DNA from: JAWKUK01 sp041398605
Lineage (GTDB): Bacteria > Planctomycetota > UBA1135 > GCA-002686595
DNA length: 64,000 nt
Assembly: GCA_041398605.1 (NCBI GenBank)
Contig: JAWKUK010000006.1
Span: 248,001-312,000 of the forward strand
Reading direction: 5' to 3'
The notes beneath the pieces were generated by a model, which saw nothing but the letters and a program-made list of their open reading frames with translations, searched no databases and was not told where the DNA came from. The first letter of the stretch is position 1; every line of letters begins with the position of its first letter. A program made the position numbers and the translations under genes. Shown piece after piece: positions 41,184-49,629 of this stretch.

Positions 41184-43333
41184 CGCGCCGCGACCTCGAT
41201 CCGGTCATTGCCCGGCGGCAACACGATCATGACGCGGCCGCGTTCGTCGGCGGTCAAGTCCTCGTGCCGAGCGCCTACAACGACCACGACAGGTGCGCCG
41301 GGCGCGAAACCAGCGACGACCGCCTCGCGGGCCGCAGCGCTCGACGCGCGCCACGCCACGGCGTCGACGCGACGCTCAGCTTCGAACGTGCGGTGGTTCG
41401 CGTACTCCAGGTGGACCTGCGCCAGGGGCGCCGTCGCAAGGACGATGCGGGCAGGCATCGCGGTGAGGTGCACGTAGAGCGCGCCCCCCATGCGCCGCGC
41501 GCCGAGGACGTTGCGGGACCGGGCCAGGTCCACGTCGCGCGTCTCGTCGTCGAAGCGCACGGTGCGCGCCGCGCTCAAGCCGTCAACGGACCAGCCATCC
41601 GCCTCGCGGGACAGCCTGGGCCGGAGCGCAGCGTCCGCCGCGATCTCTGCCCATTCCGAGGCGAAGATGGGCGCCGTCTCCTCTTGGATCCCGAACCGGT
41701 GCAAGAGGCGCTGCGCGACGGCGAGGCGCGCGGGACGCTCGGCGCTATAGAAGTGCAGGTAGAGGTTGGCCGGCTTCAGGATCGGGCCCCGCCCGGCGCG
41801 CTCGATCGTCGTCTCGATGTGCCCGAACGCGCCGGGCAGGTGCTCGTAGAAGCCGTCGAAGACGTTCTCGTTCGCGGCCCCGCAATAGACCTGCAGCTCG
41901 TCCTCGAACCAGCGCACGTGCGGGAGGATGTACCGAATGGAGTTGTATGCGTCGTCCCAACGACACGTCGCGCCGTTGACATTGACGCAGCCCATGTCCC
42001 GAGCGGCGCGGACGGCATCGGCCGGCGGCAGCGCGTCGCCGCTCCAGAGCATCACACCGCAGCGCTTGCCGGCTGGGACGAGGTAGTCGTCGATGAACCG
42101 GATCGACTGCCTGACCTCTTCGACGGGGTCGTACTCGTAGTGCTCGAGGCCTGAGTACCACGTGATCGTTCGCGGAGGCGCGTCCGGTCGCCAGGGCTCG
42201 TTCCACAACAGCGGGTGGAGGACCGAGTGGCTCGCGACCACGACGTTAGGCTGCGCGAAGATCGACGACGCGAGCTCCATGCGCGGATCGCAGGCCTCGG
42301 GGCGCAGGCTCTCGGTGACGCTCGCGACGATCACGCTGACCGTGAACGGCAGCGGGAACGCCTGGATCAGTGAGTCCCGGAACACCTCGGCTGACATCGC
42401 GCCCGCGCGGACGGTGGAATAGCTCTCGAACCCGTCGCCGTCCACTTGCACGAACATCGCGCGCCGCCCGTTGATGACGACCGGATCGACCGCGGGCATT
42501 CCGTCGAGCGCGAGGGCCTCGCGGAAGAAGTCGAAGAGGTCGAGCCGCCAGCGCTGCCCGCCGGCTTCGTCGACCGCGCGCACGACATACGGCGCGAGCG
42601 CGATCCCCCCGAATCCGCCAGCCAAAGGCCCTGTCGCGACAGGCGCGACGTCCGGCGCCCCTTCGAGCGACGCGCGCACCCAAACCTGGCCGGGCAAGGA
42701 GGCTGCGAGCACGCCGTCGAAGACTGGCGCGACGACGGTGTCCTCGACGATTCGGCCAACGCGCTCGGAGTGAAACGAGACCTGCAGCGGGTCGTCCGAC
42801 CACTGCTCGGAGGGCTGCAATCCGAGCGCCGCAAACGTCCGGCCGCCGGGCAGCGCGAGCGGCCCCATGTTGTTCAAGAGGACGATGCGCGCGCCGGCCG
42901 GGAGGACCTCGTCGACGAGCCACGCATCGAGCCAGCCCAGGTCGAGCGGTGTCTCGCGCGCGCAGCCCAAGTGGAGAACGACCGCGCGCGCGGAGGCAAT
43001 GCGCTCGCGGGGGGGCGGGCCAGCGTCCAGTGACCGGCGCTCGACGAGGAGGCCGAGGCGCTGCAGCGGCATCTCGTACAGCGCGGCAGGCGCGTCCTCG
43101 CATAGCTGCACGTCCTCGGCTGTAGCGTCCGAGAGCACGAGCACGAGGCGACGTTCAGGCTGCTCGCTCTGCTCGCGGAGCGCGTCCGTGCGCGCGGGCC
43201 CCTCGGCGACGGCGCCTTGGATGCGTGCGCCTACGCATGCGAGCGCGGAACGCTCCACGAAGACCGGTCCGCCTGCGTGAAACACAGACAGACTCCCTGC
43301 GGTTGCGAGGATAAGGGACGGAAGCGAGGACAT
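41180..43333 (-). CDS. pelA: PelA-like exopolysaccharide deacetylase lacking the hydrolase domain
   Basis: 717 aa from the ATG at 43333, which places a signal sequence (SSLPSLILATAGSLSVFHAG) at the start; a longer open frame to 43513 begins with unrelated residues. Residues about 60-270 resemble the reductase-like domain of PelA. A CE4-like deacetylase follows, with the acidic motif FVQVDGDGFES (Asp298/Asp300) and the zinc-binding ASHSVLHP (His369/His373, the H-S/T-x-x-H-P pattern). The C-terminal part is beta-rich. Pseudomonas PelA has about 950 aa with an N-terminal GH166 hydrolase; that domain is absent here. First gene of the Pel operon; its stop overlaps pelB as ATGA. Confidence 0.85.
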   Translation of the reverse strand: MSSLPSLILATAGSLSVFHAGGPVFVERSALACVGARIQGAVAEGPARTDALREQSEQPERRLVLVLSDATAEDVQLCEDAPAALYEMPLQRLGLLVERRSLDAGPPPRERIASARAVVLHLGCARETPLDLGWLDAWLVDEVLPAGARIVLLNNMGPLALPGGRTFAALGLQPSEQWSDDPLQVSFHSERVGRIVEDTVVAPVFDGVLAASLPGQVWVRASLEGAPDVAPVATGPLAGGFGGIALAPYVVRAVDEAGGQRWRLDLFDFFREALALDGMPAVDPVVINGRRAMFVQVDGDGFESYSTVRAGAMSAEVFRDSLIQAFPLPFTVSVIVASVTESLRPEACDPRMELASSIFAQPNVVVASHSVLHPLLWNEPWRPDAPPRTITWYSGLEHYEYDPVEEVRQSIRFIDDYLVPAGKRCGVMLWSGDALPPADAVRAARDMGCVNVNGATCRWDDAYNSIRYILPHVRWFEDELQVYCGAANENVFDGFYEHLPGAFGHIETTIERAGRGPILKPANLYLHFYSAERPARLAVAQRLLHRFGIQEETAPIFASEWAEIAADAALRPRLSREADGWSVDGLSAARTVRFDDETRDVDLARSRNVLGARRMGGALYVHLTAMPARIVLATAPLAQVHLEYANHRTFEAERRVDAVAWRASSAAAREAVVAGFAPGAPVVVVVGARHEDLTADERGRVMIVLPPGNDRIEVAAR

Positions 43334-43673
43334 CGCCGTGGCGCGGCTTGGAGAAGAGCCAGCGCACGGAACGCGGGAGCGGTAGAGCGGATAGAACCGT
43401 GGCCCGAAATCGGACACTGACACACAGCAGCACAGCGGGACGCTGTGGAGCTGTGCGCGCGGAGTATCCCTCCAAGTGGTGCTCGAGTGGGCGGCGTTCT
43501 CGCGATGACACACCCAATGAGCGAGAGTTCACACTCAATCATGCGCCGCTGCGAGCGACGCGCGCCGAAGCGCCGCGGTCACTCAGATCGAGACGATCCT
43601 CGCGCACGCTCGATTCGAGACGCGCGCGCCCTGGTGGAGCGCGCGCGCTCGAAGTGACCGGCGCTCAGCGGCA
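43334..43673. other. Intergenic region upstream of the Pel operon
   Basis: 340 bases between pelA and the end of the aminotransferase gene on the same strand. The Pel promoter should be here. The composition is slightly less GC-rich around 43500-43550. I find no convincing -35/-10 pair, hairpin or small gene. Confidence 0.5.
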
Positions 43674-44870
43674 TCAAGCGCGGGCGCGCCCGACGCCCTC
43701 TGCGCGGAGCGCGCGCGCGAGCTCGCGGTAGTCGTCGAGGTCATTGTGTAGCTGCGCGGACACGCGGAACCAACGTACACCTGCGCGCGGACAGTGCACG
43801 ACGGGCACCTCGATGCGGTGGGCTTCGTACAGCTTCACATGCAAGGGGTCGAGCGGGCCTTCAGGCGCCGGACCAGGGGGCAACGGCAGGGTCACGAGGG
43901 CGCCCAGCATCTCCTCCGGCGCCGGCGGCGTCAGGCCGAGCTCGGCGCACAAGAGCGCGCGCGCAGCGAGCGCCAAGTCACGGTTCTGGCGCATGACGCC
44001 GGCGATGCCGTCGGTCGCTTGTCGGTCCAGCCAGTCGATCGCTGTCGGCAGCGCCAGGATCGGCGTCGGGTCATAAGTGCCCGGCCAGTCGAACTCGGTC
44101 AGATAGCGCGAGCGGCCCGGCTGCGGGGTGTTGTAGCCGTGGCTGATCGTGACCGGGCGCACCTCGTGCTGCAGCGCGCGGCGCACGTGCAAGAACGCGC
44201 AGCCCTTCGGCGCGCAGAGCCACTTGTGGCAGTTCCCCGTGTAGTAGTCTGCGCCGAGCGTGTCGAGCGCCAACGGCAACATGCCCGGCGCGTGCGCGCC
44301 ATCGACGAGCACGCGCACACCGCGCGCGTGGCAGAGCGCGAGGATCGCCTCGATCGGCAGAACGAGGCCCGTCGGGCTCGTCACGTGATCGACGAGGACG
44401 AGCTTGGTGCGGGGCGTGAGCACACGCTCGATCGCTTCGACGACCTGCCCGGGCGAGTCGATCGGGAACGGCACATCGGCGACGACAGGCACGACGCCCG
44501 CGACCTCGCCGAGGTAGCGCACCACGTTGTTGCAGGCGTTGTAGCCGTGGCTTGTGAACACGATCTCGTCGCCTGCCACAAAGCGGGCAGAGCGCAGGAC
44601 CGCGTTGACGGCGGTCGTCGCGTTCTGAACGAACACGAGGTCCTGGGGGTCCGCGCCGATCAGCGCGCCGAGGCGTTCACGGACGGCGTCGAGCTTGGGG
44701 ATCAGCTCGCGCTCGGGCGCGAGCCAGGCGATCGGTCGTCGCTCAAGCTCCTCACGCAGGTGCGATTGCGCCTCCAAGACGGGCGCGGGCGCGCCGCCGA
44801 AGGAGCCGTGGTTGAGGAACGTGACGGTGGGATCGAGCAGCCAAGGAGAGCGGGAGCGCATGGGCCCCAT
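43674..44870 (-). CDS. PLP-dependent class V aminotransferase, isopenicillin-N-epimerase-like
   Basis: 398 aa, fold-type I PLP enzyme. The N-terminus TFLNHGSFGGAP is typical of the isopenicillin N epimerase/cysteine desulfurase-like branch. The cofactor region is ATTAVNAVLRS (84-94), DHVTSPTGLVLPIE carries the Asp and Thr around the ring, VDGAHAPGMLPL follows, and Lys216 in GNCHKWLCAPKG forms the Schiff base. No beta-lactam genes are near, so the family name should not be read as its activity; it may be a desulfurase, lyase or epimerase. It lies 81 bases after the EEP hydrolase gene, possibly in the topA operon. Confidence 0.88.
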   Translation of the reverse strand: MGPMRSRSPWLLDPTVTFLNHGSFGGAPAPVLEAQSHLREELERRPIAWLAPERELIPKLDAVRERLGALIGADPQDLVFVQNATTAVNAVLRSARFVAGDEIVFTSHGYNACNNVVRYLGEVAGVVPVVADVPFPIDSPGQVVEAIERVLTPRTKLVLVDHVTSPTGLVLPIEAILALCHARGVRVLVDGAHAPGMLPLALDTLGADYYTGNCHKWLCAPKGCAFLHVRRALQHEVRPVTISHGYNTPQPGRSRYLTEFDWPGTYDPTPILALPTAIDWLDRQATDGIAGVMRQNRDLALAARALLCAELGLTPPAPEEMLGALVTLPLPPGPAPEGPLDPLHVKLYEAHRIEVPVVHCPRAGVRWFRVSAQLHNDLDDYRELARALRAEGVGRARA

Positions 44871-44951
44871 GTTCTACGAAGCCGTCGAGGGACGCGAGCC
44901 CAGAGGTGCCGACCAAGTCGGCCGAACCGCGGCGCCGAAGGCGCCCCCCCC

Positions 44952-45728
44952 TCACTTCCAGGCGAGCTTGATGAGCAGCGGGACGTGGTCGCTCGCGCGG
45001 CACCGGTCGAGCCACTTCGCTTCAACGGGCAGGAAGCCCCGGACAAAGGCGCGGTCCAGGTGCATGCGCCGGTCCAGGCCGAGCGCGCGCTCCACCGATG
45101 GGTTCCCGAGCCCGCCGGTGCGCCCGCCCGAGCTCGGCGGCTCGGCCTCGACCAGGTCGAGCTTTGCGGCGAGCTCGCGCACGGCGCGCATGCGTGCTTC
45201 GTTCCAGGTGTTGAAGTCGCCCGCGAGGATCATCGGGCCATCAAACGCGCTGGCGCGCTGGGCGAGGTCCGTGAGCTGCCCCTCGAGGAGCCGCCCGGCT
45301 GGGTCGAAGTTGAGCCCGTGCACGTTCACGACGGTCAGCGGCTCGCCCTCCAGGGTCACGAAGCGGCTGATCAGCGCCGCTTTGGGCGTCAGCATCAGGA
45401 GCTCGCGCCGCGGCGAGCGCATCCGGAGCGCCTCGAGCGGGTCCGCGCGCGCCACCGTCGAGACCCCTTCCGCGACGCCGCTGCCGAAGCTGCGGTAGCT
45501 CTCGGCGTGGTGCCCCGCGAAGCCGTCAGGCAGCGGCAGCCCTGGGCGCGCCTCTTGCAGCGCAAAGACGTCCACGGCCTCGTCCCGCGCGAGCGCCGCG
45601 AGCTCGAGCGCGAGCCCGGGATCGAGGCCCTTGTGGACGTTCCAAGTGACGACGACGAGCGGGCGCCGCGGGTCGAGCACGCCCGCCGGGGCGCGCTGTC
45701 CGACCTGGACGAGGCCCTTCGCGCTCAC
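44952..45728 (-). CDS. Endonuclease/exonuclease/phosphatase (EEP) family protein
   Basis: 258 aa. Motifs of the DNase I-like fold are VVVTWNVHKGLDPG (metal-binding Asn), DVFALQEARPG (catalytic Glu), VVNVHGLNFDP, ILAGDFNTWNEA (Asp/Asn) and SDHVPLLI (catalytic His). No signal peptide or membrane helix is seen. The GTG start overlaps the topoisomerase stop as GTGA, so it is translationally coupled to topA and may act on DNA, though members of this family also cleave phospholipids and nucleotides. Confidence 0.88.
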   Translation of the reverse strand: MSAKGLVQVGQRAPAGVLDPRRPLVVVTWNVHKGLDPGLALELAALARDEAVDVFALQEARPGLPLPDGFAGHHAESYRSFGSGVAEGVSTVARADPLEALRMRSPRRELLMLTPKAALISRFVTLEGEPLTVVNVHGLNFDPAGRLLEGQLTDLAQRASAFDGPMILAGDFNTWNEARMRAVRELAAKLDLVEAEPPSSGGRTGGLGNPSVERALGLDRRMHLDRAFVRGFLPVEAKWLDRCRASDHVPLLIKLAWK

Positions 45729-48526
45729 TCGTCGTCGCCCGCGCCGGGCCCCTCACCGCTCGCGCGCTTCCCAGCGCTCGCCTTGGTCGAAGACGCCGCC
45801 TTCTTGGTCGTCTTCTTGGCGGCCTTCTTCGCGCTCTTCTTCTTGGTGACCTTCTTGGCCGCCTTCGGCGCATCGCCGCCTTCGCCGTCGGCGACCTTCT
45901 TAGTCGTCTTCTTCGCGGCCTTCTTGGCGGTCGCCTTCTTCTTGGTCACCTTGCGCTTCGAGCCCTGGCGCTCGCGCGCAGCGGCGAGCAGCTCGAGGGC
46001 CTGAGGCACCGTCAAGGTCGTCGGATCCTCGATGCCACGCGGGAGCGATGCGTTGACCTCGCCGTCCGTGATGTAGGGCCCGTAGCGCCCCTTGTTGAGC
46101 GTGATGGACTTCCCGTCGAGCTCAGGGATGTTCTCGTAGACCTTGATGGGCTCAGCCACGCCGCGCGCGCGCCCGCGCTTCTCCTGCGCGAGCAGCTCCA
46201 GCGCGCGCGCGAGGTCGACCTTCAACAGGTCGTCCTCGGCCGTCAACGAGCGCGTGTCCGACCCGCGCTTGATGTAGGGACCATAGCGCCCGTTCGACGC
46301 GACGATGTCGACGCCGGCCTCGTCCTGCCCGATCACGCGCGGCAGCGACGCGAGCTCCAACGCGGTCGCGAGGTCGAGCGTCTCCGGCGTCATGCCGCGC
46401 AAGAGCGAGACCATCTTGGGCTTCTCGTCGTCGTCTGCGGTCCCGACCTGGACGTAGGGGCCATAGCGCCCGGTCTTGACGAAGATGGGCTTGCCGGACT
46501 CGGGGTGGTGACCGAGCGGCTTGTCCCCCTGCTCCTTCGCAGCGAGCAGCTGCTCGGCCGCAGCGACCGTTAGCTCGTCCGGGCAGGTCTGGTCGGGGAT
46601 CTGCGCGGTGGCCTCTTCGCGCTGCACGAAGGGCCCGAACCGACCGACGCGCACGATGACCTCGCGGCCGGCTTCGTCGGCGCCGATCGGGATGGTGCAG
46701 ATCGTTCGCGCGTCGATCGCCTCGACCTTTGCGTCGAGCAGCGGGCGCAACCCGGGCGCCTGATCGATCCCGCCGGAGTAGAAGTCGCGCAAGTACGGCA
46801 ACATCTTGTCCTCGCCGCGCGAGATCGCGTCGAGGCGCGCCTCCATCTTCGCCGTGAACTTGGAGTCGATCAGGTGGGACAGGTGCTGCTCCATCAGCGC
46901 GACGACCGCGAACGCGGTGAACGTCGGCACGAGCGCCGTGCCCTTCTTGAACGAGTATTCCCGACGCAGGATCGTGTCGATGATCGAGGCGTAGGTCGAA
47001 GGGCGGCCGATGCCCTCTTCTTCCAGCATCTTCACGAGCGTCGCCTCGGTCAGGCGCGCCGGCGGGATCGTGTGGTGCTCTTCCGCGGTGAGCTCCGTCG
47101 CAGAGACGGCGTCGCCTTGGCGGACGGGCGGCAGCAGCCGATCCGCCGCGTCGTCGCCCTCGGCGGGCTCATCCGTGTCCTCGACATAGGCCTTCAAGAA
47201 GCCCATGAAGTCGATCACTTGCCCGGTCGCCTGGAAGACCGCGTCCGCGTCGCCGCCGCGCCCGCCGACCTTCAGCGTCATGCGCCGACCGCGCGCATCT
47301 TTCATTTGGGAAGCGAGCGTGCGCTTGACGACGAGGTCGTAGATCTTGGCTTCGTCGACGCCGAGGGTCATGCGGATCGAATCGACCGACACGATCGACT
47401 CGCCCGCGGGGCGGATCGCCTCGTGCGCTTCCTGAGCGTTCTGCACCTTGCCTTTGTACGTGCGCGGCGCCGGCGGCAGGAACTCGTCGCCGTACGTCTT
47501 CGAGATCGTCGTCCGCGCGAGCTCGATCGCGGTCGTCGACAGGACGACCGAGTCGGTACGCATGTAAGTGATGTGACCGTTCTCGTAGAGGCGCTGCGCG
47601 GCGCGCATGGTGCGCTTGGCGTCGAAGCGCAGCTTGCGGCTGCCCTCTTGCTGCAACGTCGACGTCGTGAACGGGGGCGCGGGCGAGCGCGTAAACGGCT
47701 TCTCTTCCGCGGATAAGATGTTGAACGGCTGTCCGTCGAGCGCCTTGGCGAGCGCAGCGGCGCGCGCGGCATCGACGAGCACGGCGTCCGCGCGGACCAA
47801 CTTCCCGGTGTCCGGGTCGAAGTCCTTGCCGGACGCGACGCGCTGTCCGTCGAGCGAGATGAGCCGCGCCTCGAACGTCTTCTGCTCGTCCGTGCGGAAG
47901 GTCGCGACGAGGTCCCAATACTCGGCGGTGCGGAACCGCATGCGCGCGCGCTCGCGGTCGACGAGCATCTTGATCGCGACGCTCTGCACGCGGCCGGCGG
48001 AGAGGCGCGGCCCGATCTTGCGCCAGAGCACCGGGGACACTTCATACCCATACAGGCGGTCGATGATGCGCCGTCCCTCTTGCGCCTCGACCAGGTCCGA
48101 GTCGATCTCGCGCGTCGCCTGGACCGCTTCGAGGATCGCGGACTTGGTGATCTCGTGGAACACCATGCGCTTGTACGGCACCTTCGGCTGCAGGACCTCG
48201 ACGAGGTGCCACGAGATGGCCTCTCCTTCGCGGTCTTCATCGGTCGCCAGCAGGAGCGCGTCGACTGTCTTCAACGCTGCCTTCAGCTCCGTGATCTTCT
48301 TCTTCTTCTCCGGCTGGACGATGTACAGCGGCTTGAAGTCATGCTCGACGTCGACGCCGAGGCGGGACCAGGCTTCCTTCTTCAGGTCCGCGGGCACCTC
48401 CGAGGCGTTCGCGGGCAGGTCGCGGATGTGGCCGACACTGGATTCAACGACGTAATCGCTCCCCAGGAACTTCTTCAGGGTCTTCGCCTTCGTGGGCGAC
48501 TCGACGATGACCAGGGTCTTCGACAT
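45725..48526 (-). CDS. topA: DNA topoisomerase I with a lysine-rich tail
   Basis: 933 aa type IA topoisomerase that relaxes negative supercoils. The Toprim domain starts KTLVIVESPTKAKTLKKFLG, has LLATDEDREGEAI, and the active-site Tyr321 stands in GHITYMRTDSV. Instead of C4 zinc fingers the C-terminus carries four topoisomerase repeats with GRFGPFVQ, GRYGPYVQ, GRYGPYIK and GRYGPYIT. The last 70 residues or so are a Lys/Ala/Thr-rich histone H1-like extension (KKAAKKTTKK repeats) that probably binds DNA nonspecifically. The start is the ATG at 48526; the EEP hydrolase gene overlaps its stop. Confidence 0.96.
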   Translation of the reverse strand: MSKTLVIVESPTKAKTLKKFLGSDYVVESSVGHIRDLPANASEVPADLKKEAWSRLGVDVEHDFKPLYIVQPEKKKKITELKAALKTVDALLLATDEDREGEAISWHLVEVLQPKVPYKRMVFHEITKSAILEAVQATREIDSDLVEAQEGRRIIDRLYGYEVSPVLWRKIGPRLSAGRVQSVAIKMLVDRERARMRFRTAEYWDLVATFRTDEQKTFEARLISLDGQRVASGKDFDPDTGKLVRADAVLVDAARAAALAKALDGQPFNILSAEEKPFTRSPAPPFTTSTLQQEGSRKLRFDAKRTMRAAQRLYENGHITYMRTDSVVLSTTAIELARTTISKTYGDEFLPPAPRTYKGKVQNAQEAHEAIRPAGESIVSVDSIRMTLGVDEAKIYDLVVKRTLASQMKDARGRRMTLKVGGRGGDADAVFQATGQVIDFMGFLKAYVEDTDEPAEGDDAADRLLPPVRQGDAVSATELTAEEHHTIPPARLTEATLVKMLEEEGIGRPSTYASIIDTILRREYSFKKGTALVPTFTAFAVVALMEQHLSHLIDSKFTAKMEARLDAISRGEDKMLPYLRDFYSGGIDQAPGLRPLLDAKVEAIDARTICTIPIGADEAGREVIVRVGRFGPFVQREEATAQIPDQTCPDELTVAAAEQLLAAKEQGDKPLGHHPESGKPIFVKTGRYGPYVQVGTADDDEKPKMVSLLRGMTPETLDLATALELASLPRVIGQDEAGVDIVASNGRYGPYIKRGSDTRSLTAEDDLLKVDLARALELLAQEKRGRARGVAEPIKVYENIPELDGKSITLNKGRYGPYITDGEVNASLPRGIEDPTTLTVPQALELLAAARERQGSKRKVTKKKATAKKAAKKTTKKVADGEGGDAPKAAKKVTKKKSAKKAAKKTTKKAASSTKASAGKRASGEGPGAGDDE

Positions 48527-48816
48527 GGGTGGGACTGGGGAGCTCAGAGGAGAGGCGGCCGGCGCCGCCCCCTGCCGTGCCTCGGAGGGTCCGAGGTGCC
48601 CGGCGGCCCCGCGCGGCGGGCCGGGGGCGGCTCGGGCGCGGGGAGACGGGCGCTGCGACGGGTGACGACAGGGGCGGGGATTCTAGGGAGGGAGAGCCCC
48701 CGCCGTGGGACGCCTTCGGTCCCAGGGCCGAGTTCTTGACACGGTACGCCTGGAAAGATGGCCCGAAGGTCGCCCGCAGCGCGCCGGAACATCGGATTAC
48801 GATGTATAGCGGCGAG
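48527..48816. other. Intergenic region upstream of topA
   Basis: 290 bases between topA and the end of the Maf gene. It contains a 6-bp inverted repeat ACATCG-N5-CGATGT at 48789-48805 in a locally AT-richer patch that also holds a minus-strand TATACA (48808-48803), but no -35 element at proper distance. A topA promoter is likely here without being proved by sequence. Confidence 0.4.
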
Positions 48817-49425
48817 TCAACTTGCCGCAGCATGCTGTCGGAGCATCCGGGCGACGGCGATCAGCGGCAGACCCTCGATCCCGGTGGGATCGTCGCCGAC
48901 GACGCGCTCGAAGAGGGCGATGCCCGCGTCCTCGATCCGGTAGCCGCCGGCGCAGTCGAGGGGCGCGCAGCGGGCGACATAACCCTCGGCCTCGGCGCGC
49001 GTGAACGGGCGCATCGTGAGGGCCTGCTCGTCGACGTGGGCCTGCTCGCGCCCCGTGCGCGCGTCGAACAGGACGATCCCGCTCACGAGCCGGTGCGTCC
49101 GCCCCGCGAGCGCCACGAGCTGCTCGACGTTGCGCTCAGGGGTCCCCGGCTGGTCGAGGCGCACCCGCCGCCCATCCACCTCGAGGACGCCGACCTGGTC
49201 GCCGGCGAGCACCAGCGCGTCCGGGCAGGAGGCCGCGACCGCAGCCGCCTTGGCGCGCGCGAGGTGCAGGGCGTAGCCGGCCGGGCTGAGGACGTCCCAC
49301 AGGGCATCGAACGCGCGCTCATCGACCCCTGGCGCCGCCTGCTCGAAGGCGACGCCGAGCCGAGCGAGCAGCGCGGCGCGGTACTTCGAGGTCGACGCGA
49401 GCACGAGGCGCGGTTGGGCTTGCAT
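48817..49425 (-). CDS. maf: Maf/YceF/YhdE-type nucleoside triphosphate pyrophosphatase
   Basis: 202 aa, typical Maf length. The N-terminal signature LVLASTSKYRAALLARLGV, then PGVDE, VLAGDQVGVLEVDGR with the catalytic Asp, and TMRPFTRAEAEGYVA are family blocks. Maf proteins hydrolyse non-canonical or modified NTPs (dTTP/UTP or m7GTP depending on subfamily) and have been linked to division arrest; the subfamily is not clear here. The ATG at 49425 is used because residues before it in the open frame do not fit the family. Confidence 0.92.
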   Translation of the reverse strand: MQAQPRLVLASTSKYRAALLARLGVAFEQAAPGVDERAFDALWDVLSPAGYALHLARAKAAAVAASCPDALVLAGDQVGVLEVDGRRVRLDQPGTPERNVEQLVALAGRTHRLVSGIVLFDARTGREQAHVDEQALTMRPFTRAEAEGYVARCAPLDCAGGYRIEDAGIALFERVVGDDPTGIEGLPLIAVARMLRQHAAAS

Positions 49426-49629
49426 ACGCGGGATCGTGCCACAACGAGGCCCCGGCGACCCGCCCATGACGAAGTGGCGAATCGGCCCCGGGAGTCGTCT
49501 GCGACACACATTCGATAGGGTCCCGAAGGTTCGAACTTGCTACACAAGGGCACCCAGGGCACCCAGGGTCCGAGGCCAGGCGTCGGGCGCCGCCTAGGCG
49601 CGCCCGGACTGGGACCTTGGGTGAGCCCC

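Noticed and set aside
41975..41987. GTTGACATTGACG resembling the twin operator
   Set aside because: It lies inside pelA coding for VNVN and its spacing is 6 bases, not 11.
43794..46004. Plus-strand reading frame of over 700 codons
   Set aside because: Antisense to the aminotransferase, EEP and topA genes, all with intact catalytic motifs on the minus strand.
48736..48741. TTGACA as a -35 element
   Set aside because: No -10 hexamer at 16-18 bases, and it points along the plus strand where no gene starts.
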